Assembly: GCA_003194525.1 (NCBI GenBank)
Contig: NBIV01000032.1
Span: forward strand, 372,001-436,000
DNA: 64,000 bases
Direction of reading: 5' to 3'
From: Gracilariopsis chorda
Taxonomy: Eukaryota; Rhodophyta; Florideophyceae; Gracilariales; Gracilariaceae
The notes beneath the pieces are model-generated. The model was given only the letters and a program-made list of their open reading frames with translations, did not search any database and was not told the DNA's origin. Both the position numbers and the translations under genes were made by a program. Every line of letters begins with the position of its first letter. Within the stretch, counting starts at the first letter, position 1. This document shows, in pieces, positions 53,319-64,000 of the stretch.

Positions 53319-54976
53319 GTCATATGGTGGCAAGCCATCGGTGGCTGCTACCATATCGAATGTATACAAGAAGACGCGTTGTTCACAAGATAGAGTTTGC
53401 GTGTCAAGGGCATAGAAGTTTTGAGCATTATCGTTGAAGATGTGTAACAGTTGCAATTTAACGCCATTTCATCAGGCGTGCCGGCCGATATGCCGGAACC
53501 TGGAGAGGTCGGAGCTACGAGTCATGCACAGGCTATACATACCTCTCTTTTTCTTCTTAGCTTGTAATCGGATGTGAAAGGGTTGTCAAGCGCAATTCCT
53601 GCTTGAGTTGTTTTACGTCTTGTGCGCTATTCATACTCTGCTTAAGATCACCCGCTGCAAGTAAACTGCGACTTGAATTTGAAGGTGCTCGCGAGGTCTA
53701 GTACATGACATCTTACACAAATGTCTATACGAGGAGAACCGTCGCAATACGTATCCGTCTTGCATCGCTGCGAGATGCACGGATGGCACTTTCTTTGAGC
53801 GCAGACGATGGAGAAGAGGAGAAGAAAGGCGTCCTTTATTGAAGACGCAGAGTCACTTCTCACATGATGGAGAAGAAGTATAAAGACCACTCCCTAGTTA
53901 CAGGATACTGTAAAGGGATACTGCAATTGATCAAAAGGCCCCTGTAGTCCAACATATTGTCGATGTGAGTCACACCTTGGTGCAGAACAAAATGGTGGGT
54001 AAGAACGAACGACTGAACGAACGACTGAACGAACGAACGATTTTCTTTATTCAGTGCTTCATTATGGGAAGCCGCAGCATTCTACACATCGTATGTGACG
54101 TAAACTAGGCGCTGGCGGTTTCTAAGAGGTCTAACTCCTTACCCTCATCATGTTATACTCGAAGTGTTATCCCTAGACTGTCGTACTGACCGTGATCACT
54201 GTTGGGGGCAGTATACATTCATGTAAATAATAGGACCACATGGAATCGACAATCATAGGACGTCTCTGACTTCAACGAAAAAGTTGAAAGAAGTTGTTAC
54301 GGGAAGTCTAAGCAACCGAGATGTCTTACTACGAGTCGACTCTTGCCCACCACAAAGATCAAGATGGGAAAATTCTTCAATGAGATCGGAATGTACACGA
54401 CGAGCACAAATGCGTTTGCTGGCCCTCCCGTATAGACCCGATCGCTAGTCGCTAGCCTACTTCGCTTCCAGTTAGACTGGAATGCAGGCCTCCACCGGTT
54501 TAGAAGGCTAACTTGTGCGCGAATTTTGCACTATCGACGGTTCTCAAGCAAGAGCAACTGGTGACCATGATGGGTGCCAGCAAGATACTAGAGGACAAAC
54601 GTGCAGAATTGCAGATCTGCATATCTTCGGTACTGTAGAGCCTACCCTTGTAGACCTGGCAGGGATCGTTGTGAAGTCATCTGGCTTTTGCCGCATTTCA
54701 TTCTTGCAGCAATAAAGTTCTTGGCGGCTCGCTGGTGTCTGCACTCAGCGCTTTCTTTTCAGCTTTTATTCTCATCTGCTGGGGAACAGGGTGGAACGTT
54801 TCTTGTTTTACGCCATACCACTTTCAGTCAGCGATTCCAGTGCCAATAAACTTGGGAAGCCCAATTTCTTTCAAACAACAACCGCCATCCATTATGATGC
54901 TCTAGAGAGTTCATTTCCACCTTCGTGGCATATGGGTGACTGATATAGTTCAGAAAGTGCTTGTTCAAGACCTAAA
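53319..54976. other. Gene-free stretch upstream of XPD
   Basis: No gene was recognised. A short tetranucleotide-like repeat (GAACGACT/GAACGAAC units) lies at about 54005-54040. Confidence 0.45.
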
Positions 54977-57518
54977 ATGGGAATTGTGGACATTGATGGC
55001 CTCCAGGTCGTTTTCCCGTATGCCTCTCTGTATCCTGAACAGCTCGCGTACATGAGAGAACTGAAGCATGCTCTTGATTCTGGTGGTCATGCTCTGCTAG
55101 AAATGCCTAGTGGAACAGGGAAGACTATCACGCTTCTTTCTTTAATAACCGCATATCTCTCCACGAGAGGAGCTGACAAGAGTGTTCGAAAGTTTGTGTA
55201 CTGCACACGAACGGTTGAAGAAATGCAAAAAGTGATGGATGAGATGAAGATTCTAGTTGCAAGTAGAGAGAAAGAGTTAGAGCTTCCGAATGACCTTGTG
55301 ACAGTCGGTTTGGCTTCGAGGAGGCATCTTTGCATTCACGACACTGTTAGTAGAATGGAGGGCTCCGCTGTTGATAATGGCTGTCGAGCTCTAACTTCAT
55401 CATGGGTGAGGGAAAGCGTTGAAGATGACGAAAGAATCGCCATGTCGTGCAAGTATTTCGAGAATTACGATCGAGAGGGTTTAGACTCTGTTCTTAGCCC
55501 AGGGGTGTACAACTTAGTGGATCTTCGTATCTATGGAGAGCGCCGTCAGTGGTGCCCGTACTTCCTCGCAAGGCATTCAGTTATGATGGCCAATATTCTT
55601 GTATATTCATATCATTATCTACTTGATCCCAAAGTTGCGGGTATCGTATCGTCAGAGCTTCCGCCGGAGAGTATAATTGTTTTCGGTAAGCTTATAAGTG
55701 TCATCACCAAACAACGAGATCCATGAAAGTTGAACTCCACATTTTAACAGGACTCAATTTCTTTCTGTATAGATGAGGCGCACAACATCGACAATGTATG
55801 TATCGAAGCGTTAAGCGTGGATTTGGAAGAGCGCACTATCCGAGGTGCCCTCCGAAACATCACACAGTTGAATTCAGTGATATACAGAGCAAAGGAGGCA
55901 GCTGAAGAGCGATTGAGGGGCGAGTACCACCGTCTAGTTTCTGGGATACCGATCGCTGAACTAAACGCCGCAGCAAACCACCCTCACAATGGTCATGTAT
56001 TTTCAGGGGGAGAAGAGATTCCCGCTGCTCCAGTGCTTCCAAACGACATACTGAAGGAAGCAGTGCCAGATTCCATCAGAAAAGCTGAAGAGTTCGTCCA
56101 GTTTTTGGACAAGTTGACTCGGTTTCTAGAAAAACGAGCGGATACGCCAACTGTCACCCAGGAACAACCGATTCCATTCCTGAAGCAGATTGGCCAAGCG
56201 TGCCGAGTTGATGATAAGAAGGTGTTCTTAGCTACGTACGACAGGCTAATATCACTGCTCAAGACAGTTCAGGTTGCAAGCTGGTCGGATTTTAAACCGT
56301 TGCTTCAAGTTGGGGATTTCATAACCGTTCTTTCCACATATGAAAAGGAAGGCATGGCTGTGATAACAGAACCATATAATGACTTTACCGGGGATTACGA
56401 ACCAGTATTACGATTGGCTTGCCTCGACGCATCTTTGGCTATACGTTGGGTAATGACGCATTTTAGGACCGTTGTGATCACCTCCGGAACCTTGAGTCCT
56501 CTTGACACGTATCCTCGAATGCTCAACTTCCCAGTTGTCGTTTCTGCAAGTTTCAACATGTCCTTAGAAAGACGATGTGTTTGTCCTCTGATTATGACAA
56601 GAGGTTCAGATCAGCTGTCCCTTAGCTCGAAGTACGACAATCGCCAAACTTCGGACACATCGCGAAATTACGGCCATGCATTGATTGCCCTCGCTGGATC
56701 TGTTCCCGATGGAATCGTTGTATTCTTCGTAAGCTATGTTTTTATGCATCAGGTCGTGAAAGTCTGGAGTGAGGAAGGCAATCTTCTTGATGAGTTGAGA
56801 AGATTGAAGCTCGTGTTCGTTGAAACTCAAGATCCGGTGGAAGCGTCACTTGCCATTCAAAACTACAAAGTTGCTTGCGATAGTGGACGCGGAGCGATTC
56901 TTCTCAGTGTAGCAAGAGGACGAGCCGCTGAGGGTATTGATTTCGATGGGCAATATGGTCGGGCTGTGATATTGTTTGGTGTTCCTTTCCAGTACACAGA
57001 GTCTCGAGTTCTGAAGGCCCGTCTGCGCTTTCTAGCCGAAAAGTACCAGATTCAGGAAGATGACTTTCTCGTCTTTGATGTAAGTGTACATAATCATGAT
57101 AGAGCGACTGCGACTCTCAATGTGGAGGATACGTGTAATATCTGACTAATGAGGCCTATACTCTTCGCCGGATTGCCTGCAGGCCATGCGTCAAGCCGCT
57201 CAATGTGCGGGTCGGGTTATTCGGAATAAGAATGACTACGGTGCCGTTATCTTCGCGGACAAGCGATTTGTCAGGGCAAAGCTCAGGAACAAGCTACCAA
57301 AATGGATTGCTCAATTCCTGCGTGCCGAATTGCTTGATTTAGATGTTGGGACTGCAATGATTGAAGTACGTGCCTTCCTACTGGAAATGGCACAACCATC
57401 AACTGCAAAGGCACGCGTTGAAGAATTGGAGGCTCCGCAGTATGAGTATCTGGGAGCTGCACCACCAGCAGATTCGCAAGGCCAAATGGGGGAAGAGAAT
57501 GAAGTTCTTGTCAAGTAG
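54977..57518 (+). CDS. ERCC2: TFIIH DNA helicase XPD/ERCC2 (three exons)
   Basis: Exons are 54977-55685, 55773-57079 and 57183-57518 (introns 87 and 103 bp), giving 783 residues against about 760 in animals. Walker A is LEMPSGTGKT (41-50). Four Cys for the iron-sulphur cluster are at 119, 136, 158 and 193, within SRRHLC, DNGC, MSCKYF and QWCPYF. The DEAH box (IIVFDEAHNIDN) is split by intron 1 inside the Asp codon. Later motifs include RTVVITSGTLSPLDTYPRML, GAILLSVARGRAAEGIDFDGQYGRAVILFGVPFQYTESR and, across intron 2, FDAMRQAAQCAGRVIRNKNDYG, the Q-x-x-G-R-x-x-R motif VI. The enzyme opens DNA 5'-3' in nucleotide excision repair and transcription initiation. It converges with UGP downstream. 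Confidence 0.96.
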
Positions 57519-57835
57519 CTTTTACATCGTTTGTTAATCTGAGGATGTCAGTTCGCGACCTTACAGACCAATAATTCACAAACGCTCCACCAATAGACGA
57601 GTTATCCAACAAAGTCTCGGAGGAAATTGGTCGACCGCCATCATACCTCCGACTTCGAGAGGAGGGCGGTGAAGAGGAGCCACAAGTTGTTCCCAAAGAC
57701 CAGCTCAGACATACATCTGGCAAAACACTCACAGAAAAAGATTGCCCTACACCCATGCTATCCCCACATATTGTGCCGGCAAGTGTACCAAAAGTAGTGA
57801 GCTTGCTACGCACGACGAATGCCTGTTCAGTAATC
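57519..57835. other. Convergent 3' flanks of XPD and UGP
   Basis: This 317-bp gap lies between two convergent stop codons. A minus-strand frame crossing it has no family pattern. Confidence 0.5.
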
Positions 57836-59341
57836 CTAATGAGGAATGACATGGAGAGAACCAACAACAACCTTGTTCTCGAGTACAGAGCCTTCAGGAA
57901 TCATGATGGTATTTCCGGGGTTTGCCACAACAATAACAGTGCCCTTAAGTGTAGTGTTTGCACCGAAGTAAACATCACCTGAGACCGTGAGATGGTCGAG
58001 TTCCAACACATCTGGAATGCTACCCAGTCGCTCAAGATATTGAGCGACCTTCTTGAACTCCTTTCCAAGCTTTATCACCGGGGTGGTGGCGAACTGGCGA
58101 GCGGGGTTCATCACGAGAGATCCAGATTTGAGCGTGTACATATTGCTTTGAATAAGCATGAGGTCAGAGGTGGATTTGACTGGCAAGAAGCGTGAACGAG
58201 GAACGTTGACTCCACACGCATTGTTGAAATAGCCAATAGCAGCTCCAATAGCAGTTTCTAGTTGAATGACCTTCGTGCCCTTGACTTCTTTGTTGTTAAC
58301 AATTATGTCAAGCTTCATTTCGCCCGATTGCATGACGCGCTTGATAGCCCGCAACGAGACCCAAATGTTGTTGGTGTTAAACACCTTGAACTTAGAAACG
58401 GATTTGAACTCCTCGATATACTTGCTCGGAACTTGAGCAACTTCCAGAAGGGAGACCTTGCCGTCGTAGGATATGATAGTTCCACCCTTGATGTCAGCGC
58501 GGGTCTTGTCCGTGAGTTCCATGCAATACTCGACATCACGCTCAACAACATTCTTCAGAATGTTAAGGTCGACGGTCGCGCCAAGGTTGTCAACGTTGGA
58601 GACAAAAATGTACTCCTTGCCCTGAGCGAGAAGCGTATCAACGAGACCCGATGAATAAATGGACTGGAAGAAATCACCGTGGCCTGGGGGGTACCAATCT
58701 TCATGGGCGCAGCCGTCATGCGTGAGAGGCACGGGTTCGAGAGACTCCTTGACAATCCTCGGGTAGCGTGACTGCTGGAAAGTGGTGATAGTGACATTTG
58801 TGTCTTGGTACTTTTGAATGATCTTCGCCGTTTCCGAGTCTGTGTTGAAGGAGTTCATGAGTAAAAGCGGAACATTGGCGTTGGGATGGCTCTTGTTGAG
58901 CTGCTCGATTTGCTGGACGATAAGGTCCAAGAAAGTAGTGTCATCTCGCACTTCGATGACACTCTTGGGTCCCTTGCATCCCATGGAGGTTCCGAGACCA
59001 CCGTTGAGCTTGAGCACGGCGAGTTTGGAGAGGAGAGAAGACATCTGATCGTCACTCGGCTTCTCAAGTGTGTCGTACTTTTGAAGCATGTTTTCACTGG
59101 GCTGCTCGATGAGATCCCACTTTATTTCGGCCTTTTTGGAACGCTCGTTGAGGTAACGACCGTAGAGTTCGACGAAACCGGCGGTCTCCGAATCGGTCAT
59201 CCTGGCCATGTCATCGGCGGCCATTTGGTTCATGAGTTTGAGCTTTTCAGCAACACCCGAGGCTGCGGACTTGTCCATTACACCTTTGAAGTCTTGTAGC
59301 GACTGCGAGTCGCGACTCATAGCCTTTCCGTTAGGCATCAT
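57836..59341 (-). CDS. UGP: UTP-glucose-1-phosphate uridylyltransferase (UDP-glucose pyrophosphorylase)
   Basis: This 501-residue single-exon protein makes UDP-glucose from UTP and glucose 1-phosphate, the precursor for floridean starch, floridoside and wall galactans in red algae. The nucleotide-binding loop KLNGGLGTSMGCKGPKS is at 111-127. Other family blocks are LLMNSFNTDSETAKII, YPPGHGDFFQSIYSSG, YIFVSNVDNLGATVDLNIL, GGTIISYDGKVSLLE, FNTNNIWVSLRAIKRV and QLETAIGAAIGYFNNACGVNVPRSRFLPVK. A left-handed beta-helix C-terminus follows (LTVSGDVYFGANTTLKGTVI). The length matches plant and animal enzymes. No targeting peptide is seen, so it is probably cytosolic. It shares a GC-rich divergent region with the PPR gene. 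Confidence 0.96.
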   Translation of the reverse strand: MMPNGKAMSRDSQSLQDFKGVMDKSAASGVAEKLKLMNQMAADDMARMTDSETAGFVELYGRYLNERSKKAEIKWDLIEQPSENMLQKYDTLEKPSDDQMSSLLSKLAVLKLNGGLGTSMGCKGPKSVIEVRDDTTFLDLIVQQIEQLNKSHPNANVPLLLMNSFNTDSETAKIIQKYQDTNVTITTFQQSRYPRIVKESLEPVPLTHDGCAHEDWYPPGHGDFFQSIYSSGLVDTLLAQGKEYIFVSNVDNLGATVDLNILKNVVERDVEYCMELTDKTRADIKGGTIISYDGKVSLLEVAQVPSKYIEEFKSVSKFKVFNTNNIWVSLRAIKRVMQSGEMKLDIIVNNKEVKGTKVIQLETAIGAAIGYFNNACGVNVPRSRFLPVKSTSDLMLIQSNMYTLKSGSLVMNPARQFATTPVIKLGKEFKKVAQYLERLGSIPDVLELDHLTVSGDVYFGANTTLKGTVIVVANPGNTIMIPEGSVLENKVVVGSLHVIPH

Positions 59342-60288
59342 GACGCGCTGTTAAATAGGAAGGATGGGAAGGGTGGGACAAACAGGCGGATCGGGTGGAA
59401 GGGACGAAAAGGAAGGAACAAACGGAATGGATCCCGGATGGAAAGAACTAGGAGGGGATGAGAAGGGACGGACGGGTTGTGGAAGAAGGGGCGAGAGGAA
59501 GTTTGGGGACGAAAGTAGGGACGGGAGGTTGACACGGCATGTGGGGAAGCGAGCAGACGGAATGGGCGCACAATAAATCGAAGCGCAGTTCGCGGCAATC
59601 CAATGTGAAGTGTGGTGCGGAGGGGGTTTGTGCGCAGGCGCACGGAGCGTAGCGGGGCGGCGCGCTGTGCAGCACTTCGGCCGGCTGCGCGGTGACAGGT
59701 TGTGGTGTCAGTCGCGCCGCACCACGCAGCGGCGAATCTTCGCGATCTGCAAGATCCGCGTCACGCAGGTGCACCCGCCTCCGTGCGCCGCTCAGCGCGC
59801 CATGCGCCGTGCCAGCTGGCCACGTGGGTCACGTAGTCACGGCGCTGTCACGGTTGATTCAATAGCTGCGCGCCTGGACCGCAGAGCGCGCCAACGGCGC
59901 GCCAGGTGCCACTTGGAGGCTTTTGATTGGTCCGCATGTGGTTTTGGGTGCCCACTTGGCGGGTTGTTAGTGGCGCGTACTGACTGGCTACATATGGCCA
60001 CAAAGGGCTGCGTTCCGCTGTTGTGTCGCTACTAGACTACTTCTTTCACGCCTCACAACCACCCACTCTGCAACCAATGCACAGGTGCGCCCACCATACC
60101 AGCGAGCATCACGGATGCCCTCGTGATCTGCGGCATCGCCTCCGAACCTCGGCACGTGGACTCGTGTGGTGGCCAATGCTCTTCGCCCCACAATGCGCAG
60201 TGCTCTCCCTCCCATTTTCGGTTCACGCCGCCTCTCCAGCTTCTCCCCATACCAATATCAGCGCGCAGCATGTCGGTAGCCCGCGCCC
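59342..60288. promoter_or_regulatory. GC-rich divergent region between UGP and the PPR gene
   Basis: About 950 bp lie between divergent start codons. The part from about 59570 to 60290 is clearly richer in GC and in GCGC/CGCG words than the surroundings (for example two GGCGCGCC-type sites near 59893-59903). Shadow frames occur on both strands because stop codons are rare in it. It probably serves as a two-way promoter; this is inferred from position and composition only. Confidence 0.45.
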
Positions 60289-62418
60289 ATGACGTCTTTC
60301 ATCCAACCCATCCCGCTACCGCTCCACAGTCGCCGCACCACCGTCTCCCCGTCAGTCGTCAACACCCCTCCCACCACCTGTCGAGCCTCCAAGCCCGCGC
60401 AGCCCTACCTTTCCCACACCAATGCCGCCTTGAACCGTGCAATTCGCGACCGTTCGCCATCCCGTATTCTCCCCCTTCTCGCTGACCATCTCGCTCAACC
60501 GCACCAACCCGAATCGTCCCAGCTCTGGCGAAATGCCGTGCACGCCTGTCTACAAGCTCGCAACCCCACAGCCGTCGCAGCAGTGCTGTTCAGGGGTCTC
60601 AGTTCGCCTCTTGCATCCAATTTGCGAATTGCATACTTTGTACAACCCCTGCGCTTTCTCGCCTCCATTCCCAAATGGAACCTCGTTTTCTCCCTGTTAG
60701 ACAAAATGTGGCTCGTCGGCAATGCAGTTACCCCCGATGAAAAGCTCATTGTCAATCTTGCAAACGCCGCTGTTCACCATCGTGCCTACCAAATCTGTCT
60801 CAAACTATTCCGTCTCATGCGCGCTCATGGCACTCAAATGGGTCCGTTTTCGTATTCGGTCCTGCTCAAATCGCACGGCCGAGCGGGCAACGTCGTAGCC
60901 GTAAACTCAGTTCTTGCAGAAATCCAACTGCACCACACCCCAGTCGATTCCATTTTGTTCAACTCCGCAGTTGATGCCCTGGTTCGATGTAACAATATGG
61001 GTGCCGCTTTGCGTTTACTGGCGGAGGATGAGTATCGACCCCTGCTTGACGTTGCTAGCTACAACACCATCATCAAAGGATTTGCAGGTCGCGGCCTTGT
61101 CGCTGACGCTTTTCGAGTTCTCGATAGAATGAATGCAAACCATTGCACTCCTAATGATGTCACCAGGAATACCCTTCTGCTCGCGTGCGTTCAAGCAGGT
61201 GACTTGGATCGCGCTAAAAGTCTCATTGATGCTACGGATTCTAATGGCGGTTTGTATCAGCAGAACAATCCTCTACTACCACAACAACAACCCCAACATC
61301 TTTCGACAGCTTCTTCCACCGCTAAACACACAAAGCCATCCCCACACCAAATATCGTCATCTTCGAAGCAATTGCGAATCGGCCTCACGTCTCTCATGGC
61401 TGGTCTTGCGGATTCCGGGCAACTTGACGAGGCAATGCGACTAATGGACCATATGCGCGAACTCCATTTGCCCCCGTCGTCCATTACCTATGCCGCTCTT
61501 ATTTCGTCATGTATCCGTTGCAAAGCCTTCGCTCAAGCGCGCTCCTTATTCCATTCCTTCGTCGAAGACGAACTCGTATCGCTCCCGGTGTGCAATGCAT
61601 ACATTTCTGGGCTTTGTCGCTCCGGACAGACAGAACAGGTCATGCAGGCAGCCGCTACACTCGATGCAATGCTGTCGGGCAACGTTTGTGTTGCCCCCGA
61701 TGTCGATTGTTTCAATTCCCTTCTAGATGGCCTTGTTCGCATCAGAGACTTCGCAAAGGCCGAAGAAATTATGGAGATTATGCACAGCAATAGGACCTTT
61801 CGTCCAAACATTGTCTCATATACGATTATGATGAAGGGATACGGCGATACACGTCAGTACCGCAAGGCGAAAGGTATTTTCCGTGAGATGTGGCGTCGAA
61901 GACAGCGTCCTGATCGGGTTGCGTTGAATGCTTTTATTAAGATTTGTATTCGATCAGGTGACAGGAACGCTGCGATCCGTGTTTTGGAGCACATGGAGTT
62001 GAAGAAAGGAGCAGTTTGCCCTGGTATTCAAAGCTATAGCCCCATTATCACATCTTACATGCGAGAGGACAATTATGACAAAAGCTGGGAAGTTTATAAG
62101 CGGATGCGATCGCAAGGCATACCGCTCAACGAGCATTTCATCCAGTTACTGACGATGCAATTCTTCGACCGGGAAGGGCATAAGAAACCCAAGCTCACAG
62201 AAAGATGTGCTGAACTGCTGAAGCATGGCTTGAATGATGGGGTGAATGTGAAGGTATTGCGAAAATGTCGAAGACTGATGTTGACTAAACTGCCCAATCA
62301 AAGAAGTCGAAACCTATTGGATCATCTGGCAAACGAGCCAGAGTTCCATTCGGTGAGCGAGCAAATTTTTGCTAGGCATGGATGGAATGAAATCAATTCG
62401 GGATGGCGTGCATTATAG
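60289..62418 (+). CDS. P-class pentatricopeptide repeat (PPR) protein
   Basis: This single-exon protein has 709 residues. The first 50 or so are Ser, Pro, Thr and Arg-rich with no acids, like an organelle leader. From about 175 onward there are roughly eleven tandem 35-residue helical repeats, such as FSYSVLLKSHGRAGNVVAV, ASYNTIIKGFAGRGLVADAF, ITYAALISSCIRCKAFAQA, VDCFNSLLDGLVRIRDFAKA and VSYTIMMKGYGDTRQYRKA. A Gln/Ser/His-rich insert (about 323-362) splits the array. There is no E, DYW, SMR or other C-terminal domain, so it is P class: such proteins bind specific organelle RNAs for processing, stability or translation. The target cannot be read from here. It converges with the fibrillin gene, 30 bp away. 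Confidence 0.92.
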   Translation: MTSFIQPIPLPLHSRRTTVSPSVVNTPPTTCRASKPAQPYLSHTNAALNRAIRDRSPSRILPLLADHLAQPHQPESSQLWRNAVHACLQARNPTAVAAVLFRGLSSPLASNLRIAYFVQPLRFLASIPKWNLVFSLLDKMWLVGNAVTPDEKLIVNLANAAVHHRAYQICLKLFRLMRAHGTQMGPFSYSVLLKSHGRAGNVVAVNSVLAEIQLHHTPVDSILFNSAVDALVRCNNMGAALRLLAEDEYRPLLDVASYNTIIKGFAGRGLVADAFRVLDRMNANHCTPNDVTRNTLLLACVQAGDLDRAKSLIDATDSNGGLYQQNNPLLPQQQPQHLSTASSTAKHTKPSPHQISSSSKQLRIGLTSLMAGLADSGQLDEAMRLMDHMRELHLPPSSITYAALISSCIRCKAFAQARSLFHSFVEDELVSLPVCNAYISGLCRSGQTEQVMQAAATLDAMLSGNVCVAPDVDCFNSLLDGLVRIRDFAKAEEIMEIMHSNRTFRPNIVSYTIMMKGYGDTRQYRKAKGIFREMWRRRQRPDRVALNAFIKICIRSGDRNAAIRVLEHMELKKGAVCPGIQSYSPIITSYMREDNYDKSWEVYKRMRSQGIPLNEHFIQLLTMQFFDREGHKKPKLTERCAELLKHGLNDGVNVKVLRKCRRLMLTKLPNQRSRNLLDHLANEPEFHSVSEQIFARHGWNEINSGWRAL

Positions 62419-62448
62419 TTGTCAGGAATACAAGGTTGCATGTAAAGT

Positions 62449-63333
62449 TTACCCCACTTTGTCGTCATCGCTCAGTGCCTTTTGAAAAACGGATACACTT
62501 CCTGTTTGGCCTCTGGTGATACGCAGTTCGTCGTCGAGGTATGTGATATCCGCCACCTGGAATGCGCGAAACGTTTTCCAGCTATCCGCGAACCAGCTAA
62601 AAACCCCGCATTTCACGCTTTCTGGTTCCCACAGTTGGCGTTCTTCACTGGCGGCTCTCATCCGTCCCTCTATACGAATGTCCAGGCAAACTTCGTTTCC
62701 AACTATCGGAACTTCGAAGGAGATTTTCTCCGAAAACATACACTTGCCGCCTTCAGAATCAATCTCTTGTATAATTTCTCCCACCGAAGCATTTGGTAGC
62801 AGACGTTGAAGTCCTGTGACTCCACCGAAATAACGTGTGATAGAGCTCGACGTATACTTCAAGCGCCATGATCCGGAGTTGCGGGGGTCCTTTGTCGGAA
62901 CCTGTGGGGGATAATTATCTTCCAGCTCTTCAATTAGGTCTTCAACATCTGCTTCCTCCGGCGTCATTGTATCGGCATCGGGGTCAATGCTCAAACCTCT
63001 GTCGAGATTATCTATCCCAGAGAGAAGTCGTTCCTTTAAAGGTGAGACTGCTGGAGCTGGATTACGTGCACTTTCTTGCTTCAAGCAAGCAAAAATCGTG
63101 AATGGTTTTCGGGACCGCCGTGGTGTTTCACGCCTGCTCTTGATGGAAATCGCTTGTCCGGTGAATGTCATGGCTGGTGACATCGGAACCATTGTAACAA
63201 AACCCAGCACGCCGCTGGAGAATTGACGCATGATATGAGAATAACCTGGATGCACCGGGATAAAATTGGTTGTGCAAAACAGCTCTACTTCTTCGTTGCA
63301 AGGCAGAATGTCGGTCGGCGAGGAGAGCTTCAT
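62449..63333 (-). CDS. Fibrillin / plastid lipid-associated protein (PAP domain)
   Basis: This is a single-exon protein of 294 residues. The PAP domain spans about 95-285, with LKERLLSGIDNLDRGL at its start, then NSGSWRLKYTSSSITRYFG (the conserved 'G-x-W-x-L-x-Y-T-S' block), a beta-rich middle with FEVPIVGNEVCLDIRIEGRM, and the closing motif YLDDELRITRGQTGSVSVFQK ('D-x-x-L-R-I-x-R-G-x-x-G-x-x-F/V'). Fibrillins coat plastoglobules or thylakoid lipid surfaces. The first 95 residues are poorly conserved in type. A start at codon 35 (63231, MRQFSSGVLGFVTM) gives a better transit peptide, with few acids and an early Phe, than the longer form, whose first 34 residues contain several acids. Confidence 0.85.
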   Translation of the reverse strand: MKLSSPTDILPCNEEVELFCTTNFIPVHPGYSHIMRQFSSGVLGFVTMVPMSPAMTFTGQAISIKSRRETPRRSRKPFTIFACLKQESARNPAPAVSPLKERLLSGIDNLDRGLSIDPDADTMTPEEADVEDLIEELEDNYPPQVPTKDPRNSGSWRLKYTSSSITRYFGGVTGLQRLLPNASVGEIIQEIDSEGGKCMFSEKISFEVPIVGNEVCLDIRIEGRMRAASEERQLWEPESVKCGVFSWFADSWKTFRAFQVADITYLDDELRITRGQTGSVSVFQKALSDDDKVG

Positions 63334-64000
63334 GACATGTGGAGACAGCTAATCTATCTTCGGACATCATCATGATCTGAGGTTTGCTACTCTGTATTAC
63401 AGAGTATGTAATGAAATTTGGACTCATGATTGGTTTAGAAATCATCGCAGGCGTTGGTGGACACGTAGCCCCTACTATTGTTAAAAAAACAATGAAAAAG
63501 CATATGAATATTTGGCGAATTAGCAACAAGAATGTTTTTTCGTTACACATCTTATGCATGAGCCCGCCAATCAGAAGGCGTGTATGGGTGTACACCGGCT
63601 TCGTTCCCGCTTGTTCAGACATCGCTTGATTCCTGGCTTTACCGTCGACGTTGTCCGAGTCTTCTCTTTACCTAGAATGCAGGCTCGGTAACTCACCTGC
63701 TGTTCGCTCTTCCTCTTCTACTTCATCGTCGCACGCAGTGCTCTGCAGCGAAACCGAACGCTGAAAGCAGATTCTAGAGAAAACCATTATTAACCCTGTT
63801 CCAGTCTGAAACTGTGAAATTGCTCGCAAAGAGCTACCACCTCGTTACCAACTCTTCACGGAGAGTGTTCATAGTTTGGATATTTTCTGGCTTGGTTCAT
63901 GAAATGCCTGGAGCCGCAGACTTTGAATTATCTCTGTACGCGCCCTGCTCTTGGGTACCTCGTTTTCGACGGCGCACTCCGAAGACACGTTTCATAAGAC
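63334..64000. other. Gene-free right edge
   Basis: Upstream flank of the fibrillin gene. A small palindrome (TACTCTGT and ACAGAGTA around a 3-base loop) lies near 63388-63408. No gene is supported up to the window edge, though an exon of a gene continuing outside cannot be excluded. Confidence 0.4.

Noticed and set aside
63128-63622. 164-codon minus-strand ORF overlapping the fibrillin start
   Set aside because: It is in another frame from the fibrillin and has no family pattern.

Overview
The window looks like nuclear DNA of a photosynthetic eukaryote, most likely a red alga; a compact florideophyte such as Chondrus is my best guess, as an inference. The support is a set of eukaryotic housekeeping genes (SMC2, XPD, AP-1 mu, a YIPF6-like protein, UDP-glucose pyrophosphorylase) next to plastid-type genes (an NhaD antiporter with a leader, a fibrillin/PAP protein, a PPR protein). 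Most genes have one exon. The few introns are 64-127 bp with GT-AG ends, and genes sit tightly on both strands, separated by transposon-rich DNA.

Positions 1-22,900 are accessory DNA. At 1-2,400 lies a dead PIF/Harbinger DNA transposon with its two genes facing each other: a SANT/NAM-associated protein on + and the transposase on -. A 21-bp minisatellite occupies 3,551-3,877. A decayed gag-protease retroelement at 5,043-8,995 (+) is interrupted twice by solo LTRs of a second family, each with a target-site duplication. From 9,256 to 20,643 lies an 11.4-kb Ty3/gypsy element on -. It has an intact gag ORF, a broken protease-RT-RNase H-integrase region and, unusually, a long plus-strand (antisense) gene between integrase and the 3' LTR. 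A solo LTR of the element's own family has inserted in reverse inside that gene.

Positions 22,900-64,000 are gene-rich. In order: an APH-fold phosphotransferase-like protein (+); a five-exon YIPF6-like gene (+) ending 31 bp from a ThiE/TenI-like gene (-); a single-ORF fusion of enoyl-CoA hydratase, 3-hydroxyacyl-CoA dehydrogenase and thiolase with a peroxisome-type C-terminus (-); a small mitochondrial-looking membrane protein (+); SMC2 (+); an NhaD-type antiporter with two exons (-); a SAM-carrier-like mitochondrial carrier with three exons (+); a NUFIP1-domain protein with a duplicated motif (+); AP-1 mu (+); a small two-exon gene (+); XPD/ERCC2 with three exons (+); UDP-glucose pyrophosphorylase (-); a PPR protein (+); and a fibrillin (-).

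The genes serve separate functions and there is no operon logic. The most unusual items are the one-chain beta-oxidation fusion, the antisense gene in the retrotransposon, the duplicated NUFIP1 motif, and two long near-perfect palindromes between genes.
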